From assembly GCA_965261195.1 (NCBI GenBank), contig OZ253455.1, forward strand, positions 4,092,001 to 4,156,000: DNA of 64,000 bases, written 5' to 3'. The position numbers and the translations under genes are program-made. Shown piece after piece: positions 10,301 to 17,352 of the stretch (its first letter is position 1; each line of letters starts with the position of its first letter). The DNA is from Bin87 sp965261195 (GTDB lineage: Bacteria; Chloroflexota; Dehalococcoidia; Lucifugimonadales; UBA3495). Under the pieces are notes generated by a model, which saw only the letters and a list, made by a program, of their open reading frames with translations, was not told where the DNA came from and did not search any database.

Positions 10301-10457
10301 CGATCAGGACGAAGATCAGCAGGGCGACGAACCAGCGGCTCGGAGCGCCCGCCCCGGCTGACATAGCGGCACTGGCGGAACGATCGGGTGGGACCGCGCG
10401 CTGCTCACCCTCGTCTCTGACCGCCAATTCCCGTTGGATATCTGACATCAGCTCCAC
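7368..10457 (-). CDS. large exported Calx-beta-like repeat protein
   Basis: The protein has 1029 residues. A hydrophobic segment near residues 42-62 (RWFVALLIFVLIGTVCAGGV) after a charged N-terminus suggests an internal signal or anchor. About residues 88-750 hold six repeats of roughly 105-110 residues, each with an EGG core, a SDVTVSP-LTFTPSNWN-AQTVTVSAAQD block and a closing TVTDND-like turn; this matches Calx-beta-type extracellular repeats. Residues of about 755-790 are a Gly/Ser/Pro/Thr linker of hexapeptide repeats. Two nearly identical C-terminal domains of about 100 residues follow (AMELHFSEHIPGLSYQAVRD; two Cys each). I chose the GTG start at 10457 because AGGAGG sits 6 nt upstream; an ATG at 10448 is the alternative. 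Probably a cell-surface adhesion or matrix protein; the exact role is unknown. Confidence 0.75.
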   Translation of the reverse strand: MELMSDIQRELAVRDEGEQRAVPPDRSASAAMSAGAGAPSRWFVALLIFVLIGTVCAGGVTPVVGANNSDRLAGDGALPTTMSSDPIVGVAVSIYIVRVPEGGSQSYTIKLTKQPTSSVVISLTTSGSSDVTVSPAVLTFSTTNWAEAQTVTVSAAHDADARSGKAFIDYAITPSSASEYVSLWSTVTSPGIFVTVLDDETPGVTVSTSTLTVAEGGTATYTVKLDVLPTSNVVIAVKRKTGSSDVTVSPATLTFTPSNWNTAQTVTVSAAQDDNAVPDAAVISHFVVASSTRNEYQHTINLDRVMVSVTDNEPDGVKVVSASTLEVSEGDTSPYWVRLTTPPTSNVKISVTLTGSSDVTVSPATLTFTPSNWHMAQTVRVSAAQDSDTRNDTATIGHAVVADESADEYDIVTIGSLPVTVNDNDISYVVSKEVVEGTEGWYSALYIVSLSTRPSSNVVITVSSNNPDVAVRNSPLIFTPTNWRGIYARLSLLHDDDAVDDQATLTHRVDTDRSADEYDNAISRAVAVRVTDTDQAGVRVSTSALSVSEGGSVSYGVSLNTEPSSDVVISVTTSGSSDITVSPTTLTFTASNWNSGQRVTVAAAQDADAIPDTLTINHMVVDASSAEEYDPVTIGSVAVTGVEDEIAGITLSASKLVVPEGHSRAYTVKLDSQPSSDVVITIKRSNSEVKSSPNRLTFTPSNWNVAQRVTVRSFRDTNTANETATLGHAVEDESSADEYDDVYHLWVAVTVIDYHTSTGSSGSSGSSGPTGSSGPTGSSGPTGSSGPTGSSAATLTAAFRNLPSSHNGASKFAMELHFSEHIPGLSYQAVRDSVLRVTNGQITGARRYTGGSNRSWIITVQPTSSQAIEVSLPQTADCQVSGSICLADGTRLSNSLTARIPLRQTQEGATRQTQEGATPSLTAEFRNVPTTHDGVSKFAMELHFSEHIPGLSYQAVRDSVLRVTNGQITGARRYTGGSNRSWSITVQPTSSQAIEVSLPQTADCQVSGSICLADGTRLSNSLTARIPSE
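7379..8029. repeat. near-identical tandem duplication of a C-terminal domain
   Basis: About 273 bp at 7379-7651 recurs at 7757-8029 with only a few substitutions, encoding the last two domains of the Calx-beta protein. Between them a 24-bp unit encoding RQTQEGAT is present twice (about 7706-7753). The low divergence indicates a recent duplication or gene conversion. Confidence 0.85.
8086..8190. repeat. 18-bp minisatellite encoding a Gly-Pro-Thr-Gly-Ser-Ser linker
   Basis: Four 18-bp units (GAGGAGCCGGTGGGGCCG on the plus strand) at 8086-8157 are followed by three 9-bp GAGGAGCCG units. Read on the minus strand they encode a flexible linker inside the Calx-beta protein. The unit length keeps the frame, so copy number can vary without breaking the gene. 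Confidence 0.9.
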
Positions 10458-10545
10458 TCCGATCCTCCTGTAAGCACTTTGTTGCCGGAATACGAAAGCC
10501 TACTTTACAGCATCTTCAGGTCTTTATCCACTGCCGCACGGTAAG

Positions 10546-10658
10546 GTAACTGTTCACGTTTGAGGGGACGGCAACGGTTTGCTTTGGAAATTCGTGCTTG
10601 GCTGCCCCTCCACAATAGGCCGAATAGTCGGCAGATCCCCGCAACTCTGAACAGTTAC
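10546..10658. mobile_element. IS66-derived MITE, copy 1
   Basis: This 113-bp non-coding element starts GTAACTGTTCACG and ends CTGAACAGTTAC, the same terminal inverted repeats as the IS66 elements in this window. It is flanked by a perfect 8-bp duplication ACGGTAAG (10538-10545 and 10659-10666). It carries no open frame and would need an IS66 transposase in trans. Confidence 0.85.
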
Positions 10659-10667
10659 ACGGTAAGG

Positions 10668-10780
10668 GTAACTGTTCACGTTTTAGGGGACGGGTCGGCT
10701 TGCAAAGCAAATTCCGTGCTTGGCTGCCCCTCTGCGAGAGGCCGGAAGGCCCGTAGATCCCCGCAAGTCTGAACTGTTAC
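10668..10780. mobile_element. IS66-derived MITE, copy 2
   Basis: This second 113-bp relative of MITE copy 1 has the same ends and is clearly diverged in the interior. Its own 8-bp duplication is CGGTAAGG (10660-10667 and 10781-10788). It inserted into or beside the duplication made by copy 1, and an IS66 starts right after it. Confidence 0.85.
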
Positions 10781-10875
10781 CGGTAAGGTAACTGTTCAGA
10801 CTTGGTGAGGTGGATTGGCCGATAGGGGTTCTGGGAGCCTTGCGCTGCCGGTGGTGGTTATGTCATATAGAGGGA

Positions 10876-12254
10876 GTGGATACCGAAATTGACCTGACCA
10901 CCGCCAGTCGCGATGTTCTCATCGCCATCATCGTGCAGCAACAGGCGGCCATTGCCGAGTTGCAGGCAATGATTGAGCGGTTGGAGCGGCGGATTGCCGA
11001 ATTGGAGGGCCAGGCGAAACCGGGCGACCCGCCTCGAATGCCCGGCCTCAAGGCGAAATCGGCCCGGAAGCCCCCAGCGCAGCAGAGGCCCCGCAAGCAG
11101 CGACGCCACGGCTTTGCCCGCCGGCGTATGACACCGACCCATCGGGTGGAGCACGTGGTGGAGAACTGCCCTGATTGCGGCGGCCACCGGTCCGGCGGCT
11201 GGACCCAGCGCACCCGGGAAGTCATCGAGCTGCCGGTGGTTCCGGTGCAAGTCACCGAGCATATCTTCATCGCCAGTACCTGCCCAGCGTGTCGACGCCG
11301 CTGCATACCCCCAGCACAACTGGACGGCGCAGCACTGGGGCGCGCCAGCGCCTGGGCGTCAACGTGCTCAGCCGCATCGCCACGTTGCGGGAAGAAGGGC
11401 GCCTGCCGATCCACAGCATCCAGTGGTATCTGCGCACCGTCCATCGGCTGCGCCTCAGCGTGGGAGCCATCGTGAGCGCCATCCATCAGACCGCGCAACA
11501 GGCCCAACCAGCGGTGGCTGGGATGGTGGACTGCGTCTGCGCCAGCCCAGTGGTCCACGCCGACGAAACCGGCTGGCGTCAAAATGGGAACAACGGTTAC
11601 GTCTGGACTTTCAGCACTCCCACCGAACGCTACTTCCCCGGTTCAAGCCAGGGGCAGGCTCTGCGGCGGGGTCGGGGCAAGGCGTGGTGGACGAGGCGAT
11701 TAGCGAGTCGTTCTCCGGAGTATTGGTCAGCGATTTCTACGCCGCCTACCACCATTACGACGGTCCCAAACAACGCTGCTGGGCTCACGCTGCGGGACAT
11801 CCACGACCGGCGCACTCTCTACCCTGATGACGCGCCACTGGCACAGTGGGCCGACGCGGTCCATGAACTCTACGTGCAAGCCAAAACCTTCACCCATCCC
11901 CAGGCCAAGCGGCGCCGCACCGCCCAACTGGCCCTGGAGCAACGACTGCTGGCCCTCTGTAGACCCTACCTGGATGACCCATCGGCAACCCAAGCCAAGC
12001 TATGCCGACGCATTGAACGCCACGTCAAAGAGCTCTTCGTCTTCGTGGCTGAACCGGCAGCGCCGCCGGACAATAACGCCGCCGAGCGCAGCCTGCGCCC
12101 GGTAGTGGTCAGCCGGAAGATCAGTGGTGGCACGCGCTCAGACCAGGGCACTGCAACCAAGATGACGCTGGCCTCAATCTTCGGCACCTGGCGGGCCCAG
12201 GGCTTGAACCCCCTCACCGCCTGCCGACAATTACTCACTTCCCCTCAACCCTGA
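10876..12254 (+). pseudogene. IS66-family transposase, multiply frameshifted
   Basis: The N-terminus (GVDTEIDLTTASRDVLIAII, coiled coil around LQAMIERLERRIAELEG) and the zinc-binding block (ENCPDCGGH, STCPACRRRC) are in one frame to about 11340. The catalytic core then switches frame (SPVVHADETGWRQNGNNGYV) and is broken again between about 11690 and 11790 before resuming with DIHDRRTLYPDDAPL and the C-terminal PDNNAAERSLRPVV. A 24-bp palindromic insert at 11637-11660 adds eight codons (PGSSQGQA) between RYF and LRRGRG. At least three lesions make it non-functional. Confidence 0.85.
11637..11660 (-). repeat. 24-bp palindromic insert, site 5 (in IS66 copy 1)
   Basis: Other IS66 copies here read RYFLRRGRG; this one reads RYF, eight extra residues, then LRRGRG. 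The extra 24 bases read CCCGG at the left and GGGGCAGGCT at the right. The reverse complement begins AGCCTGCCCC and ends ACCGGG, matching the four other inserts. It is the most diverged copy. Confidence 0.75.
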
Positions 12255-12262
12255 ACAGTTAC

Positions 12263-13276
12263 AACTCGATCTCCGCCATGTTCAGCCAACTGGCGTGCTG
12301 GGGCGTGTGGTGAAATTCCAGCCGCTTCACGATGCGCCGGGCTTCGGCGGCGGGGAAGGTCTCATAGAGGGAAGCCATGCGGTGCGTGTTCAAAGCCTGC
12401 CCCGTACCCGATACGGGGTTGTCCAGAACCACCCGCACCACCGGGGCATCAGGGTAAGCCTCATCCACCAGCCACCGCATCTGCTGGGCGAAGTCCTGCA
12501 TAGTGCGGCGCTCGGTGATGGCCACGTGTCGCCAGCCCGCCAGGGGTTCGCAAGTCAGGAAGATGTTGCGGGCGCCAGTGCGACGATACTCGTAATCCTG
12601 ACGCCGCGGTGGTCCCGGTTGCACTGGTATGGGCTCCCTGGTGTCGGCCAGCAACTGGGTGGATGTTTCGTCGAAGCAGACCACTGGCCGGTCCGGGTCG
12701 TAGGGCGCAGCATACAAGTCCAGCACGTCCTCCATCGCCGCCACGAATTCACCCCCTACCTTGGGGATGCGCCACTGCTGCTTCCGCCACGGCTGGAGGA
12801 CGTTTTTTTGAGCCTTAACCGTACCGTCTCGTACGATAACGACTCCACCAACCCCAACTCCACCACCCGGTCGGCCAGCAGATGTAAGGTCCAGTGGTCG
12901 TGGCCCTCGGGCGCTGGGCTACACGCCAGGGCAATCAAGTGGGCCTCGCCCCGATCGTCCAGCTTGCGATACCGGTTGGTCTTGGATGACTCCCGCCAAT
13001 CCCTCCTCGGCGTACCGTCTTTTGGCCCGGTACACCGTACCCTTGGACACGTCCAAAGCGGCCGCCACCTGGGGTGCGTGCCATCCCTCATCAACCTTAA
13101 GTAGAATGCGCGCCCGGGCGACGATGCGCGCCGAACTTTTGCCGCTACGTATCAGTCGACTCAGTTGCTCGCGTTCGTCCGGCGTCAACCGTACTGCGTA
13201 TTGCTCCAGAGCCAGATTTGCCGCACCTCCTCACCACTCTATTTTGTAGTCAGCGCAGCATTTGTAGGCCTTTCAC
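12263..13276 (-). pseudogene. IS630-type transposase, subfamily 2, truncated (copy D)
   Basis: The N-terminal frame starts near 13188 (MTPDEREQLSRLIRSGKSSA) and has a helix-turn-helix (VSKGTVYRAKRRYAEEG). It then changes frame near 12960, and again near the run of seven A around 12807. The DDE part (12263-12744) has VVCFDETSTQLLADT and ASWLNMAEIEL but stops at the IS66 right end, losing roughly 50 C-terminal codons present in copy E. It also carries the 24-bp insert at 12394-12417 (VLDN, PVSGTGQA, LNTHR). The upstream end of the element is also incomplete compared with copy E. Confidence 0.85.
12394..12417 (+). repeat. 24-bp palindromic insert, site 1 (in IS630 copy D)
   Basis: The plus strand begins AGCCTGCCCCGTACC and ends GATACGGG. 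The core CCCCGTA and TACGGGG form a 7-bp stem with a 5-nt loop. Copy E, of the same subfamily, reads VALDNLNTHR without the insert; here eight residues (PVSGTGQA) separate LDN from LNTHR. The insertion is exactly 24 bp and keeps the frame. Confidence 0.9.
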
Positions 13277-13278
13277 TA

Positions 13279-14485
13279 GTACCGTTCCCAGATATATTTG
13301 TAATAATATGAGAAGGTAGCCATACTGGGGTATGATCTTTGTGTGAGGAGGTGCCCAGCCATGGCTGCCATCAAGTATAAAGTCGCGCTGACCGAGGCCG
13401 AACGTTCCCGTCTCAATGAGGTTTCCCAGCGAGGCAAGGCGTCAGTGCGCACCGTGAAGCGGGCGCTCGCGCTGCTCAAAGCTGACGAAGGACTTCGGGA
13501 CCGTGAGATAGCCGGTGTGCTTTTGATCAACCCCGCTACCGTTGCCAGAACGCGGAAGCGGTACGTGGAGGAAGGACTTGAGTCCGCCATCAATGACCGA
13601 CCGCGGCCGGGCCGGGAGCGCAAGCTGGACGGCCAGCAGGAAGCGCACCTGATCGCCTTCGCGTGCAGCACAGCCCCCGCCGGACACACGCACTGGACGC
13701 TCCGGTTGCTGGCGGGCAAGGTGGTGGAGTTGGAGTTTGCCGAGAGCAGCTCCCTGGAGACGGTGCGCCAGCTACTCAAAAAACGAACTCAAACCCTGGA
13801 AGAAGAAAGAAGGGTGTATCCCCAAGGTGAGCGGGGAGTTCGTGGCGCGGATGGAGGACGTGCTGGACTTGTACCACCAGGAGTACAACCTGGAGCGTCC
13901 GGTAGTGTGTTTCGACGAGACCTCCCGGCAATTGACCGGGGAGGTGCGTCCGCCCATCCAGGCCGTCCCCGGACGGGTGGCACGCTATGACACTGAGTAC
14001 CAGCGTAACGGGACCCGGAACCGGTTCATGATCTGTGAGCCGAAGGGTGGATGGAGACACGTCGCCGTGACCGGGCGCCGCACTGCGGTGGATTTCGCCC
14101 ACCGGATGCGGTGGCTGGTGGACGAGGCCTACCCTGATGTCGAGGTGGTCCGGCTGGTACTGGACAACCTCAACACCCACCAGCTCGGCTCGCTCTACGA
14201 AGCATTTGAGCCGTGCGAAGCTCGGCGCATCGCGCAACGGCTGGAGTTTCATTACACTCCTACGCATGGCAGCTGGCTGAACATGGCTGAGATCGAGTTG
14301 AGCGTCTTCAGCAGAGGGTGTCTGAACCGCCGCATCAGCGCTGAGCCGGAGCTGCGACGAGAGGTTGCGGCCCTCGAACACGAGCGCAATGAGGCCGCCG
14401 CCATCATAGACTGGCGGTTCTCCACCCAGGACGCTCGCAGCAAGCTCCAGCATATCTACCCTACAAAACCAGATTGAAACGGTAC
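13279..14485 (+). mobile_element. IS630-family element, copy C
   Basis: This 1207-bp element lies between TA 13277-13278 and TA 14486-14487, with ends GTACCGTTCCC and GAAACGGTAC. It is one base shorter than copies A and B because its slippery run has six A instead of seven. Confidence 0.9.
13361..14477 (+). CDS. IS630-family transposase with a shortened slippery run
   Basis: It is the same protein as in copies A and B: N-terminal helix-turn-helix from the ATG at 13361 and DDE core from about 13780 to 14477 (VVCFDETSRQL, LVLDNLNTHQLGSLYEAF, GSWLNMAEIELSVF). The junction has A6 (about 13778-13783), so a +1 shift or a net change of two A is needed, unlike the -1 shift that serves A7. This copy may therefore make little full-length transposase. 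Otherwise no lesion is seen. Confidence 0.75.
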
Positions 14486-14487
14486 TA

Positions 14488-14801
14488 GAAATCGAACAGA
14501 TCGAGTACGTATTCACCAAATTGATACGTAAACGCCTCCCATATGCTGTTCTGATTCGTAAATGTTAACGGCGTTATTGCATCTATTTGCAATAACAGCA
14601 ACCGGCGCATATTGGCGTTATGATTGTTGACATTGCCGCCGATATGTAATATTGTCGGTGGTGCAACGGTCAGGGCATCAACGCCTTGTCTCTAAATGTG
14701 AATAAGGATCGGGGAAGGCAGGCATGGCAGCATACCTCCTTTGCGTAACCCGAAAACAGGTGCCCGGCGACCGTTGCAAGTAGCCAAAACCTGATTACGT
14801 G
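14488..14801. other. AT-richer intergenic region upstream of a small-protein cluster
   Basis: About 310 bp without a gene. It contains a perfect 9-bp inverted repeat (GTTATTGCA at 14573-14581 and TGCAATAAC at 14588-14596) that could be an operator. A TTGACA at 14627-14632 has only poor -10 matches 14-17 bp downstream (TAATAT or TATTGT). It probably drives the rightward small-protein genes. Confidence 0.4.
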
Positions 14802-14813
14802 AAGGAGGTTCCA

Positions 14814-15077
14814 ATGTACGAGCAACGGCGTACTTTATCGGGCACCATTAAACGGGCTTTATTGACATTACCGGCGGCAGGACTACTCGCCGCCGGTACG
14901 TTGTTAAGCCCTGGCATATCCCAAGCTGATTCTGGAACGTGTCATCAATGGCACCTTTCCAATCAATCCAGTCGGCTGCTCGCGTCTGGCGATATCTACC
15001 GCATTTGTGACGACCGTTTGGAAGTGCTTATCATAGAAGACGAGCATCGAACGTTGATGGCTTACCCCATCAACTAA
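14814..15077 (+). CDS. small secreted protein
   Basis: The 87-residue protein starts at the ATG at 14814 behind AAGGAGGT (14802-14809). Residues 10-35 form a signal peptide (TIKRALLTLPAAGLLAAGTLL) with a likely cleavage after SQA. The mature part is about 50 residues with two Cys (GTCHQWH and RICDD), possibly a disulfide. I do not recognise a family. It is the first of three tiny exported or membrane proteins in a row. Confidence 0.6.
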   Translation: MYEQRRTLSGTIKRALLTLPAAGLLAAGTLLSPGISQADSGTCHQWHLSNQSSRLLASGDIYRICDDRLEVLIIEDEHRTLMAYPIN

Positions 15078-15084
15078 ACCGCCC

Positions 15085-15138
15085 CAATCCTGAAGGCCAC
15101 GGCGATTTTGGCTACGGTCGCTGCGACCTTCAGGATTG
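15085..15138 (+). terminator. 12-bp hairpin after the small secreted protein
   Basis: CAATCCTGAAGG (15085-15096) pairs perfectly with CCTTCAGGATTG (15127-15138) across a 30-nt loop. A short T run follows at about 15142-15145. It may attenuate transcription between the first gene and the next two small genes. Confidence 0.45.
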
Positions 15139-15177
15139 TCAGTTTTGGGTAATGTAGAGGCAAAGAGGTATCAGATC

Positions 15178-15297
15178 ATGAACTGGTTCAAAATGGGTTT
15201 TGGCATGACAATGGGACACCTAGTTGCAAAACTGGTTTGGGGAGTAATCAGCATTGTTGCAATCATCGTCGTTCTAATCATTTTATTGTTAATTTAA
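15178..15297 (+). CDS. 39-residue single-pass membrane protein
   Basis: The ATG at 15178 opens a 39-codon frame ending at 15297. The N-terminal half is MNWFKMGFGMTMGHLVAKLV; the rest is a strongly hydrophobic helix rich in Ile, Val and Leu that ends at the stop. A GAGG-rich stretch (15157-15169) precedes it. The sequence has the character of a real small membrane peptide and sits 46 bp before the next gene. Confidence 0.5.
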   Translation: MNWFKMGFGMTMGHLVAKLVWGVISIVAIIVVLIILLLI

Positions 15298-15343
15298 CGA
15301 TGCCATCCAAGAAATTATTTTCTGAAACAGCGTGAGGTGCTCC

Positions 15344-15673
15344 ATGCCAATACGCGAAGATGATAGGTACCGTAATCTGATAGGCGGTCATGTGCGTACT
15401 TGCACTTGTGTTGATTGTGAAAACAGACGACATGGCCGTCCAACCCGACAACAGCAAATATCTTCATATCATCGTACGCCCCCAAAGGAAATGATAGAAA
15501 GGGGGTTACAACAAAGAGAAGAAGAACGTGAAGCTCGTATGGAACGAGAACGACAAGCAGGAACTCGTCCACTTCTGAAAAGTACTGTACCTGTTATCAT
15601 AATGGTGGCGATATTCATTCTGTTGTTGGTCGGAACTTTGTTGCTTGGTACTGTAATGAGCACATACTATTAA
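15344..15673 (+). CDS. small tail-anchored protein with a CxC-xx-C motif
   Basis: It has 109 residues from the ATG at 15344 (GTGAGGTG upstream; a GTG at 15332 is an alternative). The N-terminus has CTCVDCENRR, which could bind a metal. The middle is a highly charged Glu/Arg helix (QQREEEREARMERERQ), and the C-terminus is one membrane span (about residues 85-107). The topology suggests a cytoplasmic domain anchored at the membrane. I do not know its function. Confidence 0.55.
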   Translation: MPIREDDRYRNLIGGHVRTCTCVDCENRRHGRPTRQQQISSYHRTPPKEMIERGLQQREEEREARMERERQAGTRPLLKSTVPVIIMVAIFILLLVGTLLLGTVMSTYY

Positions 15674-15707
15674 TTGAAGGTAGGTTGGAGGGAGACTATA
15701 TACACGG

Positions 15708-15905
15708 CTACGGCAGCCCGGGTGCTGGACTGGCTGGCTGGTGGGTCGTTTCGGACCATCCACATAGCCAGATACCCATGAGCAGGGCCGCGCCGAGCAG
15801 CAGAGCCAAGAACGTTATGCAACCCTTCACCCAGCGGGCTCCTTGCGGCAGTTTGTGAGGCACTATACCATAGCGAACCAAGACGCGCAGGGATAGAAGA
15901 AAATG
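15708..15905 (-). pseudogene. 3' end of a membrane-protein gene cut off by IS66 copy 2
   Basis: The minus-strand frame enters from the IS66 left end and reads RVLVRYGIVPHKLPQGARW, then a hydrophobic helix (CITFLALLLGAALLMGIWL), ending at the TAG at 15708-15710. The first part of the gene is missing: no continuation is visible on the far side of the IS66 at 17337. It is a truncated gene of unknown family. Confidence 0.5.
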
Positions 15906-17336
15906 GTAACTGTTCAGAGTTGGTTAGGTGGATTGGCCGATAGGGGTTCTGGGAGCCTTGCGCTGCCGGTGGTGGTTGTGTCATATAGTGGGTATGGATA
16001 CGGAAATTGACCTCAAGACTGCCGACCGGGATGTCCTGATTGCCATCATCGTCCGGCAACAGGCGATCATCGAGCGGTTGGAGAAACGGATTGGCCAATT
16101 GGAGGGGCCGGCCAAGCCAAGCGGCTCGGGTCGGATGCCCGGTCTGAAGCCCAAAGCCGAGCGGAAACCGGCCCAGCCCAAAGGGCCACGCCAGCGCCGT
16201 CCCCACGGTTTTGCCCGCACCCGCATGACGCCCACCCAGCGAGTGGAGCACGCGTTGGAACAGTGCCCCGACTGCGGAACTCAGCTGGCCGGCGGCTGGA
16301 CCCAGCGCACTCGGGAAGTCATTGACCTGCCCCAAGTTCCGGTGCAGGTTACCGAGCACGCTTACATCGCCCGCGTCTGCCCGGGCTGCCGACGCCGCTG
16401 TGTGCCACCGGCGCAACTGGACGGCGTGGCGCTGGGGCGGCAGCGTCTGGGGGTCAATGTAATGAGCCTGATTGCCGCCCTGCGGGAGGAGGCCCGGCTG
16501 CCATTCCGCACCATCCAGTGGTATCTGGGCGCCGTGCATGGGCTGCGCCTCAGCACGGGCGCCATCGTGGACGCCACCCGAAAAGTGGCGGGCAAAGGGC
16601 AGCGCAAGCTGGCCGGCATACTGGAACGGATCCGAGGCAGTCCGGTGGTGCATGCCGACGAAACGGGTTGGCGGGAGAACGGCAACAACGGCTACGTCTG
16701 GACCTTCAGCACTCCGACCCAGCGGTACTTCCTGCGACGGGGGCGGGGCAAGGCGGTGGTGGATGAAGTCCTGGGCGAGGAGTTCTCCGGCGTGCTGGTC
16801 AGTGATTTCTACGCCGCCTACCACCACTACGACGGTCCCAAACAACGCTGCTGGGCTCACCTGCTGCGGGACATCCACGACCGGCGCACTCTCTACCCTG
16901 ATGACGCGCCACTGGCACAGTGGGCCGACGCCGTCCATAGTCTCTATGTCCAGGCCAAGGCTTTCACGCACCCGTCGGGGCAGCAGCGGCGCACCGCCCA
17001 ACTGGCCCTAGAACGCCGCCTGATGGCCCTCTGCCGACCCTACCTGGATGACCCATCGGCAACCCAGGCCAAGCTATGCCGACGCATTGAACGCCACGTC
17101 AAAGAGCTCTTCGTCTTCGTGGCTGAACCGGAAACGCCGCCGGACAACAACGCCGCCGAGCGCAGCCTGCGCCCGGTAGTGGTCAGCCGGAAGATCAGTG
17201 GTGGCACGCGCTCAAACCAGGGCACTGCAACCAAGATGACGCTGGCCTCAATCTTCGGCACCTGGCGGGCCCAGGGCTTGAACCCCCTCACCGCCTGCCG
17301 ACAATTACTCACTTCCCCTCAACCCTGAACAGTTAC
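15906..17336 (+). mobile_element. IS66-family element, copy 2
   Basis: It is 1431 bp with ends GTAACTGTTCAGAG and CTGAACAGTTAC. The flanking 8-mers AGAAAATG and ACGGTTGG do not match, although copy 3 shows the family makes an 8-bp duplication. The copy is therefore probably a product of recombination between IS66 elements or was followed by an adjacent deletion. Confidence 0.85.
15994..17328 (+). CDS. IS66-family transposase (TnpC type)
   Basis: An intact 444-residue frame starts at MDTEIDLKTADRDVLIAII. It has an N-terminal coiled coil (QQAIIERLEKRIGQLEG), a basic linker, and zinc-binding Cys pairs (EQCPDCGT and RVCPGCRRRC). The DDE core has VVHADETGWRENGNNGYV and VSDFYAAYHHYDGPKQRCW, and the C-terminus PDNNAAERSLRPVVVSRKIS carries the conserved Glu. 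No tnpA or tnpB accompanies it, as in the ISBst12 group. An upstream in-frame ATG at 15928 lies in the terminal region and is less likely. Confidence 0.88.
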   Translation: MDTEIDLKTADRDVLIAIIVRQQAIIERLEKRIGQLEGPAKPSGSGRMPGLKPKAERKPAQPKGPRQRRPHGFARTRMTPTQRVEHALEQCPDCGTQLAGGWTQRTREVIDLPQVPVQVTEHAYIARVCPGCRRRCVPPAQLDGVALGRQRLGVNVMSLIAALREEARLPFRTIQWYLGAVHGLRLSTGAIVDATRKVAGKGQRKLAGILERIRGSPVVHADETGWRENGNNGYVWTFSTPTQRYFLRRGRGKAVVDEVLGEEFSGVLVSDFYAAYHHYDGPKQRCWAHLLRDIHDRRTLYPDDAPLAQWADAVHSLYVQAKAFTHPSGQQRRTAQLALERRLMALCRPYLDDPSATQAKLCRRIERHVKELFVFVAEPETPPDNNAAERSLRPVVVSRKISGGTRSNQGTATKMTLASIFGTWRAQGLNPLTACRQLLTSPQP

Positions 17337-17352
17337 ACGGTTGGCCCTTGTA

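Larger units (their letters stand above)
10788..12262 (+). mobile_element. IS66-family element, copy 1 (decayed)
   Basis: The left end GTAACTGTTCAGAC abuts the MITE array; the right end CTGAACAGTTAC finishes at 12262. The flanking 8-mers do not match (CCGGTAAG against AACTCGAT), and the right side lies directly in a truncated IS630 gene. A deletion or recombination must therefore have followed insertion. The element encodes only a TnpC-type transposase, as in the ISBst12 group of IS66. Confidence 0.8.
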
